A stretch of 64,000 bases of DNA from the NCBI GenBank assembly GCA_001896885.1, contig MKRJ01000008.1:1-64000 (forward strand), given 5' to 3'. Positions 1-11,026 of the stretch are shown here, piece by piece. A program made the position numbers and the translations under genes. The stretch comes from Rhizobiales bacterium 65-79 (GTDB lineage: Bacteria > Pseudomonadota > Alphaproteobacteria > Rhizobiales > Rhizobiaceae). Under the pieces are notes generated by a model. That model was not told the origin of the DNA. It did not search any database and was given only the letters and a program-made list of their open reading frames with translations. The number at the start of each line of letters is the position of its first letter. Position 1 is the first letter of the stretch.

Positions 1-16
1 GGAGGGCGGCGCGGGG

Positions 17-138
17 CGTACCGGTGGTACGGCCAAGTCCGCCCGACGAAGCGGGCGCCCGCCAGCGGGAAACCCTACGGGCCGGGTGAATTCGGGCCAA
101 ATCCTTCAGCCTTCGGACTTGGCCGTACCACCGGTACG
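17..138. repeat. 25-bp perfect inverted repeat with 72-nt spacer
   Basis: Positions 17-41 and 114-138 are exact reverse complements (25 of 25), built around the self-complementary core GTACCGGTGGTAC. The spacer is GC-rich. A further C/G-rich dyad follows at about 150-200. The element lies just beyond the 3' end of the minus-strand AEC gene, so it could fold as a large hairpin in that transcript or be a small mobile palindromic element. No T-run follows it on the minus strand, so a simple intrinsic terminator is not well supported. Confidence 0.75.
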
Positions 139-246
139 ACCTGCCCCGAAGTCCTCGACCCCCGGGTCCGGCCCTTGGCCGGCCCGAGGGCAGGCCAAGG
201 CTCGAATTCCCTCCGGCAGAACGCTTCCATCTAGCCATGAAAGGCT

Positions 247-1197
247 CTAGCCGAAGACTGCGTGTGCGATCGCCAGCCAGAAGACGGTCGTCACGACGGC
301 GGCGATCGTGGCGAGCGTCATCTGGCTCGAGGCCAGGGCCTCGCCGGTGCGGAACTGCACCGCGATAAGGTAGGAATTGACGCCGGACGGCATCGAGGCC
401 GTGGCGACCGCCACCTTCGCCGCCAGGGGCGGCAGGCCAAGCATCCAGGCGACGGCCAGCGCGACCGCGGGCATCAGCATCAGCTTCAAAGCCGACAGCA
501 CTACCGACGGCAGCAGGTTGCCCGAGATGCCGAACTTGCGGAAGCCGAGCCCCATCGCGAATAGCGCCAGCGGCCCGGCCGTATCCGCGATCGCGTCGAC
601 GAAGCGCTGCGCGAGCGAGGGCAGCGCCAGCCCCGAAAACCGCCACACGAGCCCCGCCGCGATACCGATGACGATCGGGTTGCTCAGGAGCTTCGAGGCG
701 AAGCCCACCGCCATCTCGCGCCACCTTCCGGGCATCTTTTCGCTGGTTCCGAAAATCTCGAGAAGGACGATCGAGGCGATCATCATCGCGATCAGGTGGA
801 CGGAGATGATGAGCGAAAGGATCTCCACGCCGCTCCTGCCATAGACCCCGAGCATGAAAGGGATGCCGAGCAGCACGGTATTGGAGAAGGCCGCGCAGAC
901 GCCTCCGACCACTCCGGCGGCGGCGTCGCGGTCGAAAACGCGCGTGACGGTCATGTGACCGGCGATCCAGGTGACCGCGACGGCGAAGAAATAGGTCGCC
1001 CACAGCGCCCATGGCGCGGTGCCGTGGAAATCAGCCTGGCCCATCGTGCGGAACAGAAGCAAAGGCAGGGCGAGCCGCACCACGAATTCCGAGACGGCGT
1101 CGCCGACGGCCGGCTTCAAATAGCTGGAAACGCCGCACGCATAGCCGAGCGCCACCAGACCGAAGACAAAGAGGACAGTTTCTACGAGGGAAAACAT
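247..1197 (-). CDS. AEC-family (auxin efflux carrier type) transporter
   Basis: This is a 316-residue, almost entirely hydrophobic protein with about ten predicted membrane segments in two halves, the usual size and layout of the AEC/malonate-transporter family. Typical features are the N-terminal LPLLLFRTM segment (residues about 43-51), a central cytoplasmic loop near residues 150-165 ([10 protein letters not shown]) and a second-half segment [11 protein letters not shown]. Members export or exchange small organic acids or auxin-like compounds across the inner membrane; the substrate cannot be read from sequence. It is divergent from the carboxylase gene that starts about 110 nt away. A second AEC protein is encoded at 52149-53111. 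Family assignment is firm, substrate unknown. Confidence 0.88.
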   Translation of the reverse strand: MFSLVETVLFVFGLVALGYACGVSSYLKPAVGDAVSEFVVRLALPLLLFRTMGQADFHGTAPWALWATYFFAVAVTWIAGHMTVTRVFDRDAAAGVVGGVCAAFSNTVLLGIPFMLGVYGRSGVEILSLIISVHLIAMMIASIVLLEIFGTSEKMPGRWREMAVGFASKLLSNPIVIGIAAGLVWRFSGLALPSLAQRFVDAIADTAGPLALFAMGLGFRKFGISGNLLPSVVLSALKLMLMPAVALAVAWMLGLPPLAAKVAVATASMPSGVNSYLIAVQFRTGEALASSQMTLATIAAVVTTVFWLAIAHAVFG

Positions 1198-1304
1198 CGA
1201 AGCCGCTGATACGGAGCGCCGACGATATTAGCAATGCGGATATCTTGCTTGCGGCGGCCCACGTGCTAACAGAAATCACATCCATTTACCGGGAGAAGAG
1301 CGCC

Positions 1305-2837
1305 ATGAAGGACGTGCTGGCCGAACTGGAGCGTCGCCGGGAGATCGCCCGCAAGGGCGGCGGAACGACGCGCATCGAAGCACAGCACAGGCGCGGCAAG
1401 CTTACCGCGCGCGAGCGCATCGAGGTGTTCCTCGACCAGGGTTCGTTCGAGGAGTTCGACATGTTCGTCGAGCACCGCTCCACCGATTTCGGCATGGAGA
1501 AGACAAAGATCGCCGGCGACGGCGTCGTCACCGGCTGGGGCACGGTCAACGGCCGCACGGTGTTCGTCTTCGCCAAGGATTTCACCGTGTTCGGCGGCTC
1601 GCTCTCGGAGGCCCATGCGGAGAAGGTCATCAAGGTGCAGGAGATGGCGCTGAAGAACCGGGCGCCGATCATCGGCTTCTACGATGCCGGCGGCGCGCGC
1701 ATCCAGGAGGGCGTGGCGGCGCTCGGCGGCTATGCCGAGATCTTCCAGCGCAACGTGCTCGCCTCCGGCGTCATCCCGCAGATCTCCGTCATCATGGGCC
1801 CGTGCGCCGGCGGCGACGTCTATTCGCCGGCGATGACCGATTTCATCTTCATGGTGCGGGACACCTCCTACATGTTCGTCACCGGGCCGGACGTCGTGAA
1901 GACGGTCACCAACGAGACGGTGACGGCCGAGGAACTCGGCGGCGCCTCGATCCACACGACGAAATCGTCCATCGCCGACGGCGCCTACGACAATGACGTC
2001 GAGGCGCTGCTCCAGATGCGGCGGCTGATCGATTTCCTGCCCGCCTCGAATACTGGCGAGCTGCCGGAAATCGACTGCGCGCAGCCGGCGACGGGAAACG
2101 ATCCATCGCTCGACCTCCTCATACCCGACAACGCCAACAAGCCCTACGACATCAAGGAACTGATCCTGAAGACTTGCGACGAAGGCGACTTCTTCGAGAT
2201 CCAGGCTTCCTTCGCAAGGAACATCGTCACCGGCTTCGGCCGCGTGGAGGGCCGCACCGTCGGCTTCGTCGCCAACCAGCCGATGGTGCTCGCCGGCGTG
2301 CTCGACAGCGATGCAAGCCGCAAGGCGGCGCGCTTCGTGCGGTTCTGCGACTGCTTCAACATTCCGATCGTCACCTTCGTCGACGTGCCGGGCTTCCTGC
2401 CGGGCACCGCGCAGGAATATGGCGGATTGATCAAACACGGCGCCAAGCTCCTGTTTGCGTATGCCGAGGCGACCGTCCCGAAGATCACCCTCATCACCCG
2501 CAAGGCCTTCGGCGGGGCTTATGACGTGATGGCGTCCAAGCATCTGCGAGGGGACATCAACTATGCCTGGCCGACGGCGCAGATCGCCGTGATGGGAGCC
2601 AAGGGCGCGGTCGAGATCATTTACCGCAAGGATATCGACGACGCCGAAAAGATCGCCGCTCACACGAAAGGCTACGAAGACCGCTTCCTGTCGCCCTTCG
2701 TGGCGGCAGAGCGCGGCTATGTCGACGAGGTCATCATGCCGCATTCGACCCGCCGGCGCGTCGCGCGGGCGCTCCGCATGCTGCGCAACAAGGATCTCCA
2801 GAACCCCTGGAAGAAGCACGACAATATTCCGCTGTAA
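1305..2837 (+). CDS. pccB: propionyl-CoA carboxylase beta chain (biotin-dependent carboxyltransferase)
   Basis: The protein has 510 residues, the standard length for PccB. It carries out the second half-reaction, moving CO2 from carboxybiotin to propionyl-CoA to give methylmalonyl-CoA in the cytoplasm. Both carboxyltransferase halves are present, with the first oxyanion-type motif [12 protein letters not shown] near residue 165 and the second-half motif [12 protein letters not shown] followed by [10 protein letters not shown]. The C-terminal [11 protein letters not shown] ending is typical of alphaproteobacterial PccB. The frame stays open upstream to 1011, but the ATG at 1305, preceded by GGGAGAAG, starts the conserved [12 protein letters not shown] and is preferred. 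The alpha (biotin carboxylase) subunit is not adjacent and must lie elsewhere. Confidence 0.95.
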   Translation: MKDVLAELERRREIARKGGGTTRIEAQHRRGKLTARERIEVFLDQGSFEEFDMFVEHRSTDFGMEKTKIAGDGVVTGWGTVNGRTVFVFAKDFTVFGGSLSEAHAEKVIKVQEMALKNRAPIIGFYDAGGARIQEGVAALGGYAEIFQRNVLASGVIPQISVIMGPCAGGDVYSPAMTDFIFMVRDTSYMFVTGPDVVKTVTNETVTAEELGGASIHTTKSSIADGAYDNDVEALLQMRRLIDFLPASNTGELPEIDCAQPATGNDPSLDLLIPDNANKPYDIKELILKTCDEGDFFEIQASFARNIVTGFGRVEGRTVGFVANQPMVLAGVLDSDASRKAARFVRFCDCFNIPIVTFVDVPGFLPGTAQEYGGLIKHGAKLLFAYAEATVPKITLITRKAFGGAYDVMASKHLRGDINYAWPTAQIAVMGAKGAVEIIYRKDIDDAEKIAAHTKGYEDRFLSPFVAAERGYVDEVIMPHSTRRRVARALRMLRNKDLQNPWKKHDNIPL

Positions 2838-3170
2838 CGGACGAAGCGGCCTTCAGGGGAGTCGCCGCAAGGCTTGGCGCCCCTCCTCGCTGCCGAGAAG
2901 TAGGGAGAAGGTGGCGAGCGAGACATTTCATTGCCGGGCTACCATCTCCACTATCCGCGTCCGGGCTCGACACTGCCCTCCCCATCTGGTATCCCCCGCC
3001 CGCTGTTGATGGAAACGCAGGCCGGTCGGTAGTCCGGCGGCCCTGGGCAACCAGGGTTCGAAGCCCAGGTTCCTCACCAGGGTCCACAGCCAGACAGAGA
3101 TTCGCGACGCCGTGTTCGCCTGTCCGGCCATTGCTGCCCGCAGGCGCGCGGACCGCATAGGACCGACCAC
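2838..3170. other. intergenic, no convincing gene
   Basis: These 333 bases between pccB and the MFS exporter hold no frame with protein-like composition. The first third contains C/G-rich imperfect dyads (CCCCTCCTCGCTGCCGAGAAGTAGGG region) resembling degraded palindromic repeats. A short near-palindrome, GGGTTCGAAGCCCAGG, occurs at about 3053-3068; it resembles a tRNA T-arm but no cloverleaf can be built around it. The promoter of the exporter should lie in the last part. Confidence 0.5.
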
Positions 3171-4643
3171 ATGGACAAGCGTGTTCAGCCGTCACAGCCA
3201 GCCGGATTCGTCGCGCCGCCGATCAGTGAGCGGGAAAAGAACGCCATCATCGGCGGCGTCCTGCTTTCGATGCTGCTTGCCGCGCTCGACCAGACGATCG
3301 TCGCGCCGGCCCTGCCGACGATCGGCGGCGCGCTCGGCCATGCGGAATACCTGCCGTGGATCGTCACCGCATATCTGCTCACGGCGACGGCCATGGCGCC
3401 GCTCTATGGCAAGATCTCGGACGTCCATGGCCGCCGGCCCGTCATCTACGCGGCCATCCTGATCTTCCTCGCCGGCTCGGTCGTCAGCGCGCTTTCGGTG
3501 AACATGTTCATGCTCATCGTCGGCCGCGCCATCCAGGGCGTCGGCGGCGGCGGCCTGTTCGCGCTGACCCAGACCGTCATCGGCGACCTCGTGCCGCCGC
3601 GCGAACGGGCCGGCTATGCCGCCTGGATTTCCGGCACATGGGCGGTCGCCAGCATCGCCGGCCCGCTTCTCGGCGGCTATTTCGCCGGGCATCTCGACTG
3701 GTCGCTGATCTTCTGGATCAACCTGCCGCTCGGCGCGTTCGCCGTGGTGATCCTCAACAACCCGCTGAAGAAGCTCAGCATCGCTGCCCGGCAGCACAAG
3801 GTCGATGCGCCCGGCGCGGCTCTCCTCGTGGCGGCAACCGCCGTGCTTCTCCTCGCGCTCAACTGGGGCGGCAGCACCTATCCATGGCTGTCGGCGCCGA
3901 TCGTCGGCCTCGCGGTCCTTTCCCTGCTCCTGTGGATCGCATTGTCCCGCTGGCTGCTGAACGCCGCGGAGCCGCTGATCTCGCTCGAAATCCTGGTGAA
4001 TTCGATCGTCAGGAACGCCACCATCACGACCTTCATCACCCAGGCGGTTTTCGTCGGCCTGTCGGTTTACCTGCCGATCTACATGCAGTTGTTCCTGCAC
4101 CTCTCGGTCGAGGATTCGGGCACCGCGCTCCTCGGGCTGATGCTGGGCACCGTCGCCGGCGCCATGGGCAGCGGCCGGCTCGTCTCGCACGTGACGCACT
4201 ACAAACGCATCGCGCTCATAGGAGCGCTTTTCTGCGCGGCCTGCCTGGCGGCCCTCGGCTTCATGGCGGGCCATGCGTCCGTCCTGACGGTGGAACTCCT
4301 GACGACGGCCGCGGGGATCGGCAGCGGCGCCACCTTGCCGATCTGCACCGTGGCCGTCCAGAACGCGGTGAACCGCGCGCATCTCGGCGTCGCCACGGGC
4401 CTCATCACCTTCATGCGCTCGCTTGGCGGCGCGATGGGAGTGGCCGCCTTCGGCGCCATTGCGCTCGGCTACGACCTGCCGCTCGGCCGCGGGGGAATGG
4501 CCGTAGCCGACGTCACCTCGACCCCATTCGCCATCATTTTCTATGCCGCCGCGGCGAGCGTTTTCGTCGCCTTCCTGTTCCTGATACGCATGCCCGAACA
4601 GCCGCTCCGGGGCGCGGAACACCCCGCGCCCGGCATCGAATGA
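3171..4643 (+). CDS. MFS drug exporter, DHA2 (14-TM, EmrB/QacA) type
   Basis: The 490-residue protein has about 14 hydrophobic segments, matching the DHA2 branch of the major facilitator superfamily (proton-driven export of toxic compounds across the inner membrane). Motif A is present as GKISDVHGRRP near residue 80, and motif C (antiporter motif) as GTWAVASIAGPLLGGYF near residue 155. The N-terminal ALDQTIVAPALPTI is the DHA2 D1 motif. ATG at 3171 is used; the ORF begins right there. There is no EmrA-type adaptor or TetR regulator next to it, so it probably works as a single-component exporter. Substrate unknown. Confidence 0.9.
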   Translation: MDKRVQPSQPAGFVAPPISEREKNAIIGGVLLSMLLAALDQTIVAPALPTIGGALGHAEYLPWIVTAYLLTATAMAPLYGKISDVHGRRPVIYAAILIFLAGSVVSALSVNMFMLIVGRAIQGVGGGGLFALTQTVIGDLVPPRERAGYAAWISGTWAVASIAGPLLGGYFAGHLDWSLIFWINLPLGAFAVVILNNPLKKLSIAARQHKVDAPGAALLVAATAVLLLALNWGGSTYPWLSAPIVGLAVLSLLLWIALSRWLLNAAEPLISLEILVNSIVRNATITTFITQAVFVGLSVYLPIYMQLFLHLSVEDSGTALLGLMLGTVAGAMGSGRLVSHVTHYKRIALIGALFCAACLAALGFMAGHASVLTVELLTTAAGIGSGATLPICTVAVQNAVNRAHLGVATGLITFMRSLGGAMGVAAFGAIALGYDLPLGRGGMAVADVTSTPFAIIFYAAAASVFVAFLFLIRMPEQPLRGAEHPAPGIE

Positions 4644-4655
4644 CCGGTGGCCCCG

Positions 4656-4994
4656 TCAGAAATCCTTCGGTGGAACGAACAGGCAGATGGTGCGGGTGTT
4701 ATTCCGGCCGGCGACGGAGCACCAGTGGTATTCGCCGTCCGGGGAATTCTTGATCCGGCTGTCGGTCATCGGGATGACCTCGCCGGTCGATCGGATGACA
4801 TAGCCTTTGGGTTCCTCGCCGATGCTGCTCGACTGCACTTCGCGACAGTCCATGTCGTGGCAGCACGCCCAGGGATAAGTCCATCCCGACGGCGCTTGAT
4901 GCGCGAAGGCGCCGGCTGAACCGGCTTCGACGATGGCGACTGCTGTTCCCAGTATGCACCCGTATCGGAACGACCGCTTTCCGGGCCGTTCCAT
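4656..4994 (-). CDS. small secreted cysteine-containing protein, unknown function
   Basis: The frame is open from 5054, but the methionine at 4994 (MERPGKRSF) gives a 112-residue protein with a plausible signal peptide (hydrophobic CILGTAVAIVEAGSAGAFA), so this start is preferred. The mature part begins HQAPSGWTYPWACCHDMDC, followed by two more cysteines near the C terminus (HWCSV, TICLF), for five in all. That suggests a periplasmic, disulfide-containing protein. Similar small GW-YP-CC-DC proteins are common in Hyphomicrobiales as uncharacterised families; no function is known to me. It converges on the MFS gene with a 12-nt gap. Confidence 0.65.
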   Translation of the reverse strand: MERPGKRSFRYGCILGTAVAIVEAGSAGAFAHQAPSGWTYPWACCHDMDCREVQSSSIGEEPKGYVIRSTGEVIPMTDSRIKNSPDGEYHWCSVAGRNNTRTICLFVPPKDF

Positions 4995-5415
4995 CACTCC
5001 GCGGCGCTGTCCTCCCAACCAGATGCCGCAGACATTCCTGCCTGCGCTGTACATCTCGGTGGTCCTTCGACGGTCGACGTTCGACAGGGCGAAAGTCGAC
5101 GTTCAATATCCTGACAATTTTAGGAGTGTCGCGCCCGCGGGCCAGCGGCGGCCTCGATCAACAAAGTTCACGGGCTGAGACATGGCGTGCATCCAAAAGG
5201 TAGGAAAATCCGATCCGGCTCCTAAGGCAAAGCGTCATCCAACAGGGGCAGATGACCCCGACGGCACGCCATCGGAGGGCTTCTGCCCAGGGCAACGACC
5301 CGCCGGGTCGTCCCGCGCCTTTCGGCCGCAGGCAGCCATGCATTTGCTGCACTGCAATATAGCGGTCAAACAACTATGTTACGTCCGAATCGGGAGGAAA
5401 GCATGGGGTCCGGCA
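4995..5415. other. intergenic, no convincing gene
   Basis: This 421-nt stretch separates two divergent small genes. It contains AT-richer spots (about 5105-5125 and 5355-5385) that could serve as promoters. I see no ordered promoter elements, no RNA gene and no frame with protein-like composition. Confidence 0.4.
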
Positions 5416-5580
5416 ATGGATTTCTTCACCGAGCTCTTCTCCCGTTCGCGGCATCGCGCCGATCCGCGCGTCAGCGCGGCGCTGGCGATCCTCAACGCCA
5501 TGAGCCACAGGGAACGCCGCGAAATCCACATCCTGCCGCCCGATTTTCCGCACAGGCCGCGCGAGCTTGCCTTGCGCTGA
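5416..5580 (+). CDS. small hypothetical protein (54 aa)
   Basis: A 54-residue frame starting MDFFTELFSRS looks protein-like: an amphipathic N terminus, then a helical ALAILNAMSHRERREI segment and a proline-rich end. Conflicting evidence is that the good Shine-Dalgarno GGGAGG at 5393-5398 is spaced for the ATG at 5403 in another frame, whose translation looks like noise (Arg/Ala/Pro-rich). I favour the 5416 frame on composition only. A palindromic repeat begins 25 nt after the stop. Function unknown. Confidence 0.4.
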   Translation: MDFFTELFSRSRHRADPRVSAALAILNAMSHRERREIHILPPDFPHRPRELALR

Positions 5581-5604
5581 GCGACTCTGTGCACCGACTC
5601 GCTG

Positions 5605-5885
5605 GTGCGTCCTTCGAGGCTCGCTACGCTCGCACCTCAGGATGAGGGATCAGAGTTCGCTTCGCGGGCACCTCGGGATTGTTCGAGATAGATCGGTGCC
5701 AAGACCCTCGTCCTGAAGAGCAAGGAACCTCAAGGATCGGACTTCGATGCGAACCGGCCTGCGAGGCCACCCGATCATAAGGTGACGCAGGTGCACATCT
5801 CGCTCGCCCCAAGTTGCGAGCAGAGCGAACCCCGACTCCTTCATCCTGAGGTGCGAGCCCGAAGAGCGAGCCTCGGAGAACGCAC
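5605..5885. repeat. pair of REP-like palindromic repeats in inverted orientation
   Basis: A forward copy at 5605-5648 (core CCTTCGAGGCTCGC then CGCACCTCAGGATGAG) and a reverse copy at 5840-5885 (core CATCCTGAGGTGCGAG then GCGAGCCTCGGAG) flank about 190 nt without a gene. A weaker related block is near 5700-5745. The same sequence family, again as a forward/reverse pair, occurs at 20764-20914. These are typical Hyphomicrobiales intergenic palindromes. They fill most of the gap between the small ORF and alaS and may act as transcript ends for alaS. Confidence 0.75.
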
Positions 5886-5908
5886 CATACCAGCCAACCG
5901 GCGATCGG

Positions 5909-8569
5909 TCAGGCGCCGAGCGCCTCGGCTACTTTCTCGAGCGCTTCGGCGGCCTTCGTCCCGTCCGGGCCGCCGGCCTGGGCCATGTCGGGCCGGCCGC
6001 CGCCGCCCTGCCCACCGAGCGCGGCGGAGGCCTTGCGGACGAGATCGACGGCCGAGAATTTCGACGCCAGGTCGCCGGTGACGCCGACGACCACGCTCGC
6101 CTTGCCGTCTTCGCCGACGCCGACGAAGGCCACCACGCCGGAGCCGAGCGACTTCTTGCCGTCGTCGGCGAGCGACTTCAGGTCACGCGGGGAAACGCCC
6201 TCGACGACCTTGCCTAGGAACTTGGTTCCCGCGACCTCCTTGACCTCGCTGGCGGCACCCGGCGACCCACCCCCAAGCGCCAGCTTCCTGCGCGCGTCGG
6301 CAAGCTCGCGCTCCAGCTTGCGCCGCTCCTCTAGCAGCGCCTCCAGGCGCGGAAGCGCCTCCGCCGGGCCGACCTTCAGCGCGGCGGCCATCGCCTTCAC
6401 GCGCCGCTCCTGCTCGTCGAGATGGTGTCTGGCATCGACGCCGGTCAGCGCCTCGATGCGGCGCACGCCGGCCGCGACCGCGCCTTCCGAGACGAGGCGG
6501 ATCAGGCCGATATCGCCGGTCGAACGCACATGGGTGCCGCCGCAGAGCTCGACCGAATAGGCTTTCCCGGCCTTTTCGCCGTGCTCGGCCATGCCCATCG
6601 ATACGACGCGCACCTCGTCGCCGTATTTCTCGCCGAAAAGCGCCATTGCGCCCTCCGCGATCGCATCGTCGACGGCCATCAGCCGCGTCGTGACCGGGCT
6701 GTTCTGCACGACGATCTCGTTCGCCATGTCCTCGACGCGCTCCAGTTCCTCCGGCGCGATCGGCTTCGGATGCGAGAAATCGAAGCGCAGCCGGTCGGGC
6801 GCGACGAGCGAACCCTTCTGCGCCACATGCGTGCCGAGCACCTCGCGCAACGCCTCGTGGATCAGATGCGTGGCGGAATGGTTCGAGCGCAGGCGCGTGC
6901 GGCGGGCGTGGTCGACCTCCATCTCGACCGCGATGCCTGTCCCGACCGTGCCTTCCTTGACCAGCCCGGTATGCACGAAGACGCCGTCGCCGCGCTTCTG
7001 CGTGTCGGTCACCTCGATGACGAGGTGGTCGCCATACATCATGCCGGTATCGCCGACCTGGCCGCCGGACTCGCCGTAGAAAGGCGTCTGGTTGACCACG
7101 ATGCCGACCGTCTCCCCTTCCCTTGCCTCGTCGATGAGCGCGCCGTCGCGGACGAGCGCGGTCACCACGCCTTCGGCCTTCTCCGTCCCGTAGCCGAGGA
7201 ACTCGGTCGGACCGACCCGGTCGCGCACGGTGAACCAGATCGCATCTGTCCTGGCCTCGCCCGAACCGGCCCAGCTTGCCCGCGCTTCCGCCTTCTGCCG
7301 CTCCATCGCGGCGTTGAAGCCCTCGAGGTCGACGCCGATGCCGCGCTGACGCAGCGCGTCCTGGGTGAGGTCGAGCGGAAAGCCGTATGTGTCGTAGAGC
7401 CTGAAAGCGGTTTCGCCGTCGAGGCTGTCGCCCTTCGACATCTCCTCGGTGGCTTCGGACAGCAGGCCGAGGCCGCGCGCCAGCGTCTTGCGGAAACGGG
7501 TTTCCTCCAGCTTCAGCGTCTCGGTGATGAGCGCCTCGCCGCGCACCAGTTCCGGATAGGCCTGGCCCATCTCGCGCAGCAGCGCCGGGACGAGACGCCA
7601 CATCAGCGGCTCGGCCGCGCCGAGAAGCTGCGCGTGGCGCATGGCGCGGCGCATGATGCGGCGCAGTACATAGCCGCGCCCTTCGTTGGAGGGCAGGACG
7701 CCGTCGGCGATGAGGAAGCTCGAGGCCCTGAGGTGGTCCGCGATGACGCGGTGGCTGGCTCGGTTCTTCCCCTCCGCCTTGACGCCGGTCGCTTCCTCGG
7801 AAGCGCGGATCAGCGCGCGGAAGAGATCGATGTCGTAATTGTCGTGCACGCCCTGCAGCACGGCGGCGATGCGCTCCAGTCCCATGCCGGTGTCGATCGA
7901 GGGGCGCGGCAGGTCGATCCGCTCCTCCTTCGTCACCTGCTCGAACTGCATGAAGACGAGGTTCCAGATCTCGATGAAGCGATCGCCGTCCTCGTCGGGA
8001 CTGCCGGGAGGACCGCCTGAAATATGCTCACCATGGTCGTAGAAAATCTCCGAGCAGGGCCCGCACGGTCCGGTATCGCCCATCGCCCAGAAATTGGCGC
8101 TGGTCGGGATACGGATGATGCGGCCTTCCGGCAGGCCGGCGATCTTCTTCCAAAGTTCGGCAGCGGCATCGTCGGTGTGGTAAACCGTGACGAGAAGCCG
8201 GTCCTCGGCAAGGCCGAACTCGCGCGTGATCAGCTTCCAGGCAAGCTCGATGGCAAGCTCCTTGAAATAGTCGCCGAAGGAGAAATTGCCGAGCATCTCG
8301 AAGAAAGTGTGGTGGCGGGCCGTATAGCCGACATTGTCGAGGTCGTTGTGCTTGCCGCCGGCGCGAACGCATTTCTGCGAGGTCGTGGCACGCGAATAGG
8401 AGCGCTGTTCCAGCCCCGTGAAGACGTTCTTGAACTGCACCATGCCGGCATTGGTGAACATCAGCGTCGGGTCGTTGCGCGGGACGAGCGGTCCCGACGG
8501 CACGATCTGGTGACCGTTCCGCGCGAAATACTCCAGGAATGCCGACCGGATCTCGTTGACGCCACTCAT
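5909..8569 (-). CDS. alaS: alanyl-tRNA synthetase
   Basis: This class II synthetase charges tRNA-Ala in the cytoplasm. The preferred start at 8569 ([15 protein letters not shown]) gives 886 residues, the family norm; the open frame continues 30 codons further without family resemblance. The N-terminal catalytic core holds motif 1 ([20 protein letters not shown]), followed by [14 protein letters not shown]-type sequence (here [18 protein letters not shown]) and [16 protein letters not shown]. The editing domain has its zinc ligands HSATH (residues about 560) and CGGTHV (about 665). The C-terminal DHHA1-type domain ends in [13 protein letters not shown]. It lies directly downstream of recA on the same strand, as is common in this order, separated by a terminator hairpin. 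Confidence 0.97.
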   Translation of the reverse strand: MSGVNEIRSAFLEYFARNGHQIVPSGPLVPRNDPTLMFTNAGMVQFKNVFTGLEQRSYSRATTSQKCVRAGGKHNDLDNVGYTARHHTFFEMLGNFSFGDYFKELAIELAWKLITREFGLAEDRLLVTVYHTDDAAAELWKKIAGLPEGRIIRIPTSANFWAMGDTGPCGPCSEIFYDHGEHISGGPPGSPDEDGDRFIEIWNLVFMQFEQVTKEERIDLPRPSIDTGMGLERIAAVLQGVHDNYDIDLFRALIRASEEATGVKAEGKNRASHRVIADHLRASSFLIADGVLPSNEGRGYVLRRIMRRAMRHAQLLGAAEPLMWRLVPALLREMGQAYPELVRGEALITETLKLEETRFRKTLARGLGLLSEATEEMSKGDSLDGETAFRLYDTYGFPLDLTQDALRQRGIGVDLEGFNAAMERQKAEARASWAGSGEARTDAIWFTVRDRVGPTEFLGYGTEKAEGVVTALVRDGALIDEAREGETVGIVVNQTPFYGESGGQVGDTGMMYGDHLVIEVTDTQKRGDGVFVHTGLVKEGTVGTGIAVEMEVDHARRTRLRSNHSATHLIHEALREVLGTHVAQKGSLVAPDRLRFDFSHPKPIAPEELERVEDMANEIVVQNSPVTTRLMAVDDAIAEGAMALFGEKYGDEVRVVSMGMAEHGEKAGKAYSVELCGGTHVRSTGDIGLIRLVSEGAVAAGVRRIEALTGVDARHHLDEQERRVKAMAAALKVGPAEALPRLEALLEERRKLERELADARRKLALGGGSPGAASEVKEVAGTKFLGKVVEGVSPRDLKSLADDGKKSLGSGVVAFVGVGEDGKASVVVGVTGDLASKFSAVDLVRKASAALGGQGGGGRPDMAQAGGPDGTKAAEALEKVAEALGA

Positions 8570-8677
8570 GAACATGCCTTCTGAAGAACTGCCGGACATG
8601 CGCCGGGAAGTTGGTGAGGCCTTGTAGCTTCCGGCCATAAACACCGCAAGCGCGCACACGCCGCCGCCCGCAAATGC

Positions 8678-8703
8678 GAACGCCGGCTCGAAAGCCGGCG
8701 TTC
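8678..8703 (-). terminator. hairpin between recA and alaS
   Basis: An 11-bp perfect stem (GAACGCCGGCT / AGCCGGCGTTC) closes a CGAA loop, 32 nt past the recA stop. It is followed on the minus strand by a short mixed run (GCATTTGCGG), not a clean T-tract, so termination may be partial and let some transcript run into alaS. Confidence 0.65.
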
Positions 8704-8734
8704 CGTCACAGGGGAAACGAATGCGGAAAGGCGC

Positions 8735-9823
<1,089 letters not shown>

Positions 9824-9879
9824 GATATACTACCCCTTGGTCGTCAATGAGGGCCGGGCAATGTGTGATCCCTTTTCTA

Positions 9880-9908
9880 TCTGTACCTGTTTTGTTCCTG
9901 TTTTGCAA
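9880..9908 (-). promoter_or_regulatory. recA promoter (-35 TTGCAA, 17-nt spacer, -10 TACAGA)
   Basis: On the minus strand, TTGCAA (9908-9903) and TACAGA (9885-9880) are separated by exactly 17 nt and lie about 57 nt before the recA ATG. The spacer and the -10 overlap a LexA-like box (9883-9897), which is the geometry expected for SOS repression. The call rests on hexamer similarity and spacing only. Confidence 0.55.
9883..9897. promoter_or_regulatory. probable LexA (SOS) box, GTAC-N7-GTTC
   Basis: Alphaproteobacterial LexA binds direct repeats of the form GTTC-N7-GTTC (GAAC-N7-GAAC on the other strand). Here GTAC-CTGTTTT-GTTC fits with one mismatch and lies inside the recA promoter. The overlapping series of GTTC-CTGTTTT-like units around it supports a regulatory function. 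Confidence 0.6.
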
Positions 9909-9948
9909 TAGGGATCAAGTCTTTGTCCTTATGTGATTTTTCAATTTT

Positions 9949-9963
9949 GTTCCTATTTCGTTT
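9949..9963. promoter_or_regulatory. second degenerate LexA-like box, GTTC-N7-GTTT
   Basis: GTTC-CTATTTC-GTTT matches the GTTC-N7-GTTC consensus with one mismatch. It is about 50 bp upstream of the box in the recA promoter and 122 bp before psuK on the opposite strand, so it could assist repression of recA or be a chance match. Confidence 0.35.
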
Positions 9964-10084
9964 GCTTCGGCTCCCCATTTCGCCCTTCCGGCGGCCGCGC
10001 CCTATGGCCGCCGGCTCGCGCGGCCGGGCGACCGATTCGGCCCTCCTCGCCGATGCCGTCGCGCCGCGCTAGGATTCGACCCGC

Positions 10085-11026
10085 GTGACCAGGCCGAAAC
10101 TGTTCGCCGCCGGCGGCGCCCACATCGACCGGCGCGGCCGCATCAGCGGCGCCTATGTCGCGGGCGCGTCCAATCCCGGCATCATGCGCGAGGAAGCAGG
10201 CGGCGGCGCCTTCAACGCGCTGCGCAACGCGGTCGGGCGCGGCTGCGCCGGGACGCTGCTTTCCACGCGCGGCGGCGACATGGCCGGCGAGGCGGTGGCG
10301 CGCGCCGTCCGCGAGGCCGGCATTGCCGACCTTTCCGCCACATTCCTCGATCGCGCGACGCCAAGCTATACCGCCTTTGTCGAGGCGAACGGCGACGTGG
10401 TGGCGGGGCTGGCGGACATGGGCCTCTACGATCTCGCCTTCGCCAAGCTCATCGGCAGGCGTGCGATCCGCGACGTGATCGCGGAAGCGGACGCGGTGCT
10501 TTGCGACGCCAATCTGCCGGAGCCGGCGCTGGCCAGGCTGGCCGGACTGGCGGGCGCGCACCCTCTTTTCGCCGTCGCCGTTTCGCCCGCCAAGGCGGTG
10601 CGCCTCAAGCCGATCCTCTCCCGTATCGCCTGCCTGTTCATGAACCGGCGCGAGGCGGCGGCGCTTTCGGGCGGCAGAGCGGATGACGATCCGGAGGGAC
10701 TGGCGCGGACGCTCGCAGCCTCGGGCCTCGCTTCCGGCGTGATAAGCGCGGGCAAGGACAGCGTCGTGGCCTTCGATGCGGCCGGAGCCTTTGCCATCGA
10801 CCCGCCCTCCCCGCGCCGCACGGCCGATTCGACCGGCGCCGGCGATGCGCTCGCCGGAGCGACCGTGGCGGCGCTGCTGCACGGAAGCGGGTTGCGCGAA
10901 GCGGTCCGCGAGGGACTTGCCGCCGCCCTGCTCACCATAGAGACGGACAGCGTCATCTCCGCCTATGACGGTCGGGCCTTTGCCGAGGCACTGGCCCTTG
11001 TGCCTCAGGCACGGGATGTGGGATGA
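10085..11026 (+). CDS. psuK: PfkB-family sugar kinase, probable pseudouridine kinase
   Basis: The 313-residue protein has the PfkB/ribokinase fold markers: an N-terminal glycine-rich GGGAFNALRNAVGRG near residue 40 and the ATP/anion-hole signature DSTGAGDALAGATVAALLH near residue 250, whose Asp is the catalytic base. The family alone does not fix the sugar. Here the stop overlaps the start of psuG (ATGA at 11023), and this pairing is the known pseudouridine breakdown pathway, in which the kinase makes pseudouridine 5'-phosphate and PsuG splits it to uracil and ribose 5-phosphate. The start is GTG at 10085. No dedicated transporter lies beside it. Confidence 0.85.
   Translation: MTRPKLFAAGGAHIDRRGRISGAYVAGASNPGIMREEAGGGAFNALRNAVGRGCAGTLLSTRGGDMAGEAVARAVREAGIADLSATFLDRATPSYTAFVEANGDVVAGLADMGLYDLAFAKLIGRRAIRDVIAEADAVLCDANLPEPALARLAGLAGAHPLFAVAVSPAKAVRLKPILSRIACLFMNRREAAALSGGRADDDPEGLARTLAASGLASGVISAGKDSVVAFDAAGAFAIDPPSPRRTADSTGAGDALAGATVAALLHGSGLREAVREGLAAALLTIETDSVISAYDGRAFAEALALVPQARDVG

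Noticed and set aside
1266-2819. 517-codon open frame on the minus strand opposite pccB
   Set aside because: It mirrors the codon bias of pccB and has no recognisable domain.
3040-3090. Possible tRNA fragment with a GGTTCGAAGCCC T-arm-like stretch
   Set aside because: No acceptor or anticodon stem pairs with it; it is only a short palindrome.
3192-4753. Long frames on both strands within the MFS exporter region
   Set aside because: Both are low-complexity Arg/Asp/His-rich translations shadowing a clear 14-TM transporter.
6183-8020. Long open frames antisense to alaS (over 450 codons on both strands and frames)
   Set aside because: Their translations are Arg/Ala/Gly-rich noise caused by high GC and third-position bias; the alaS frame has all family motifs.
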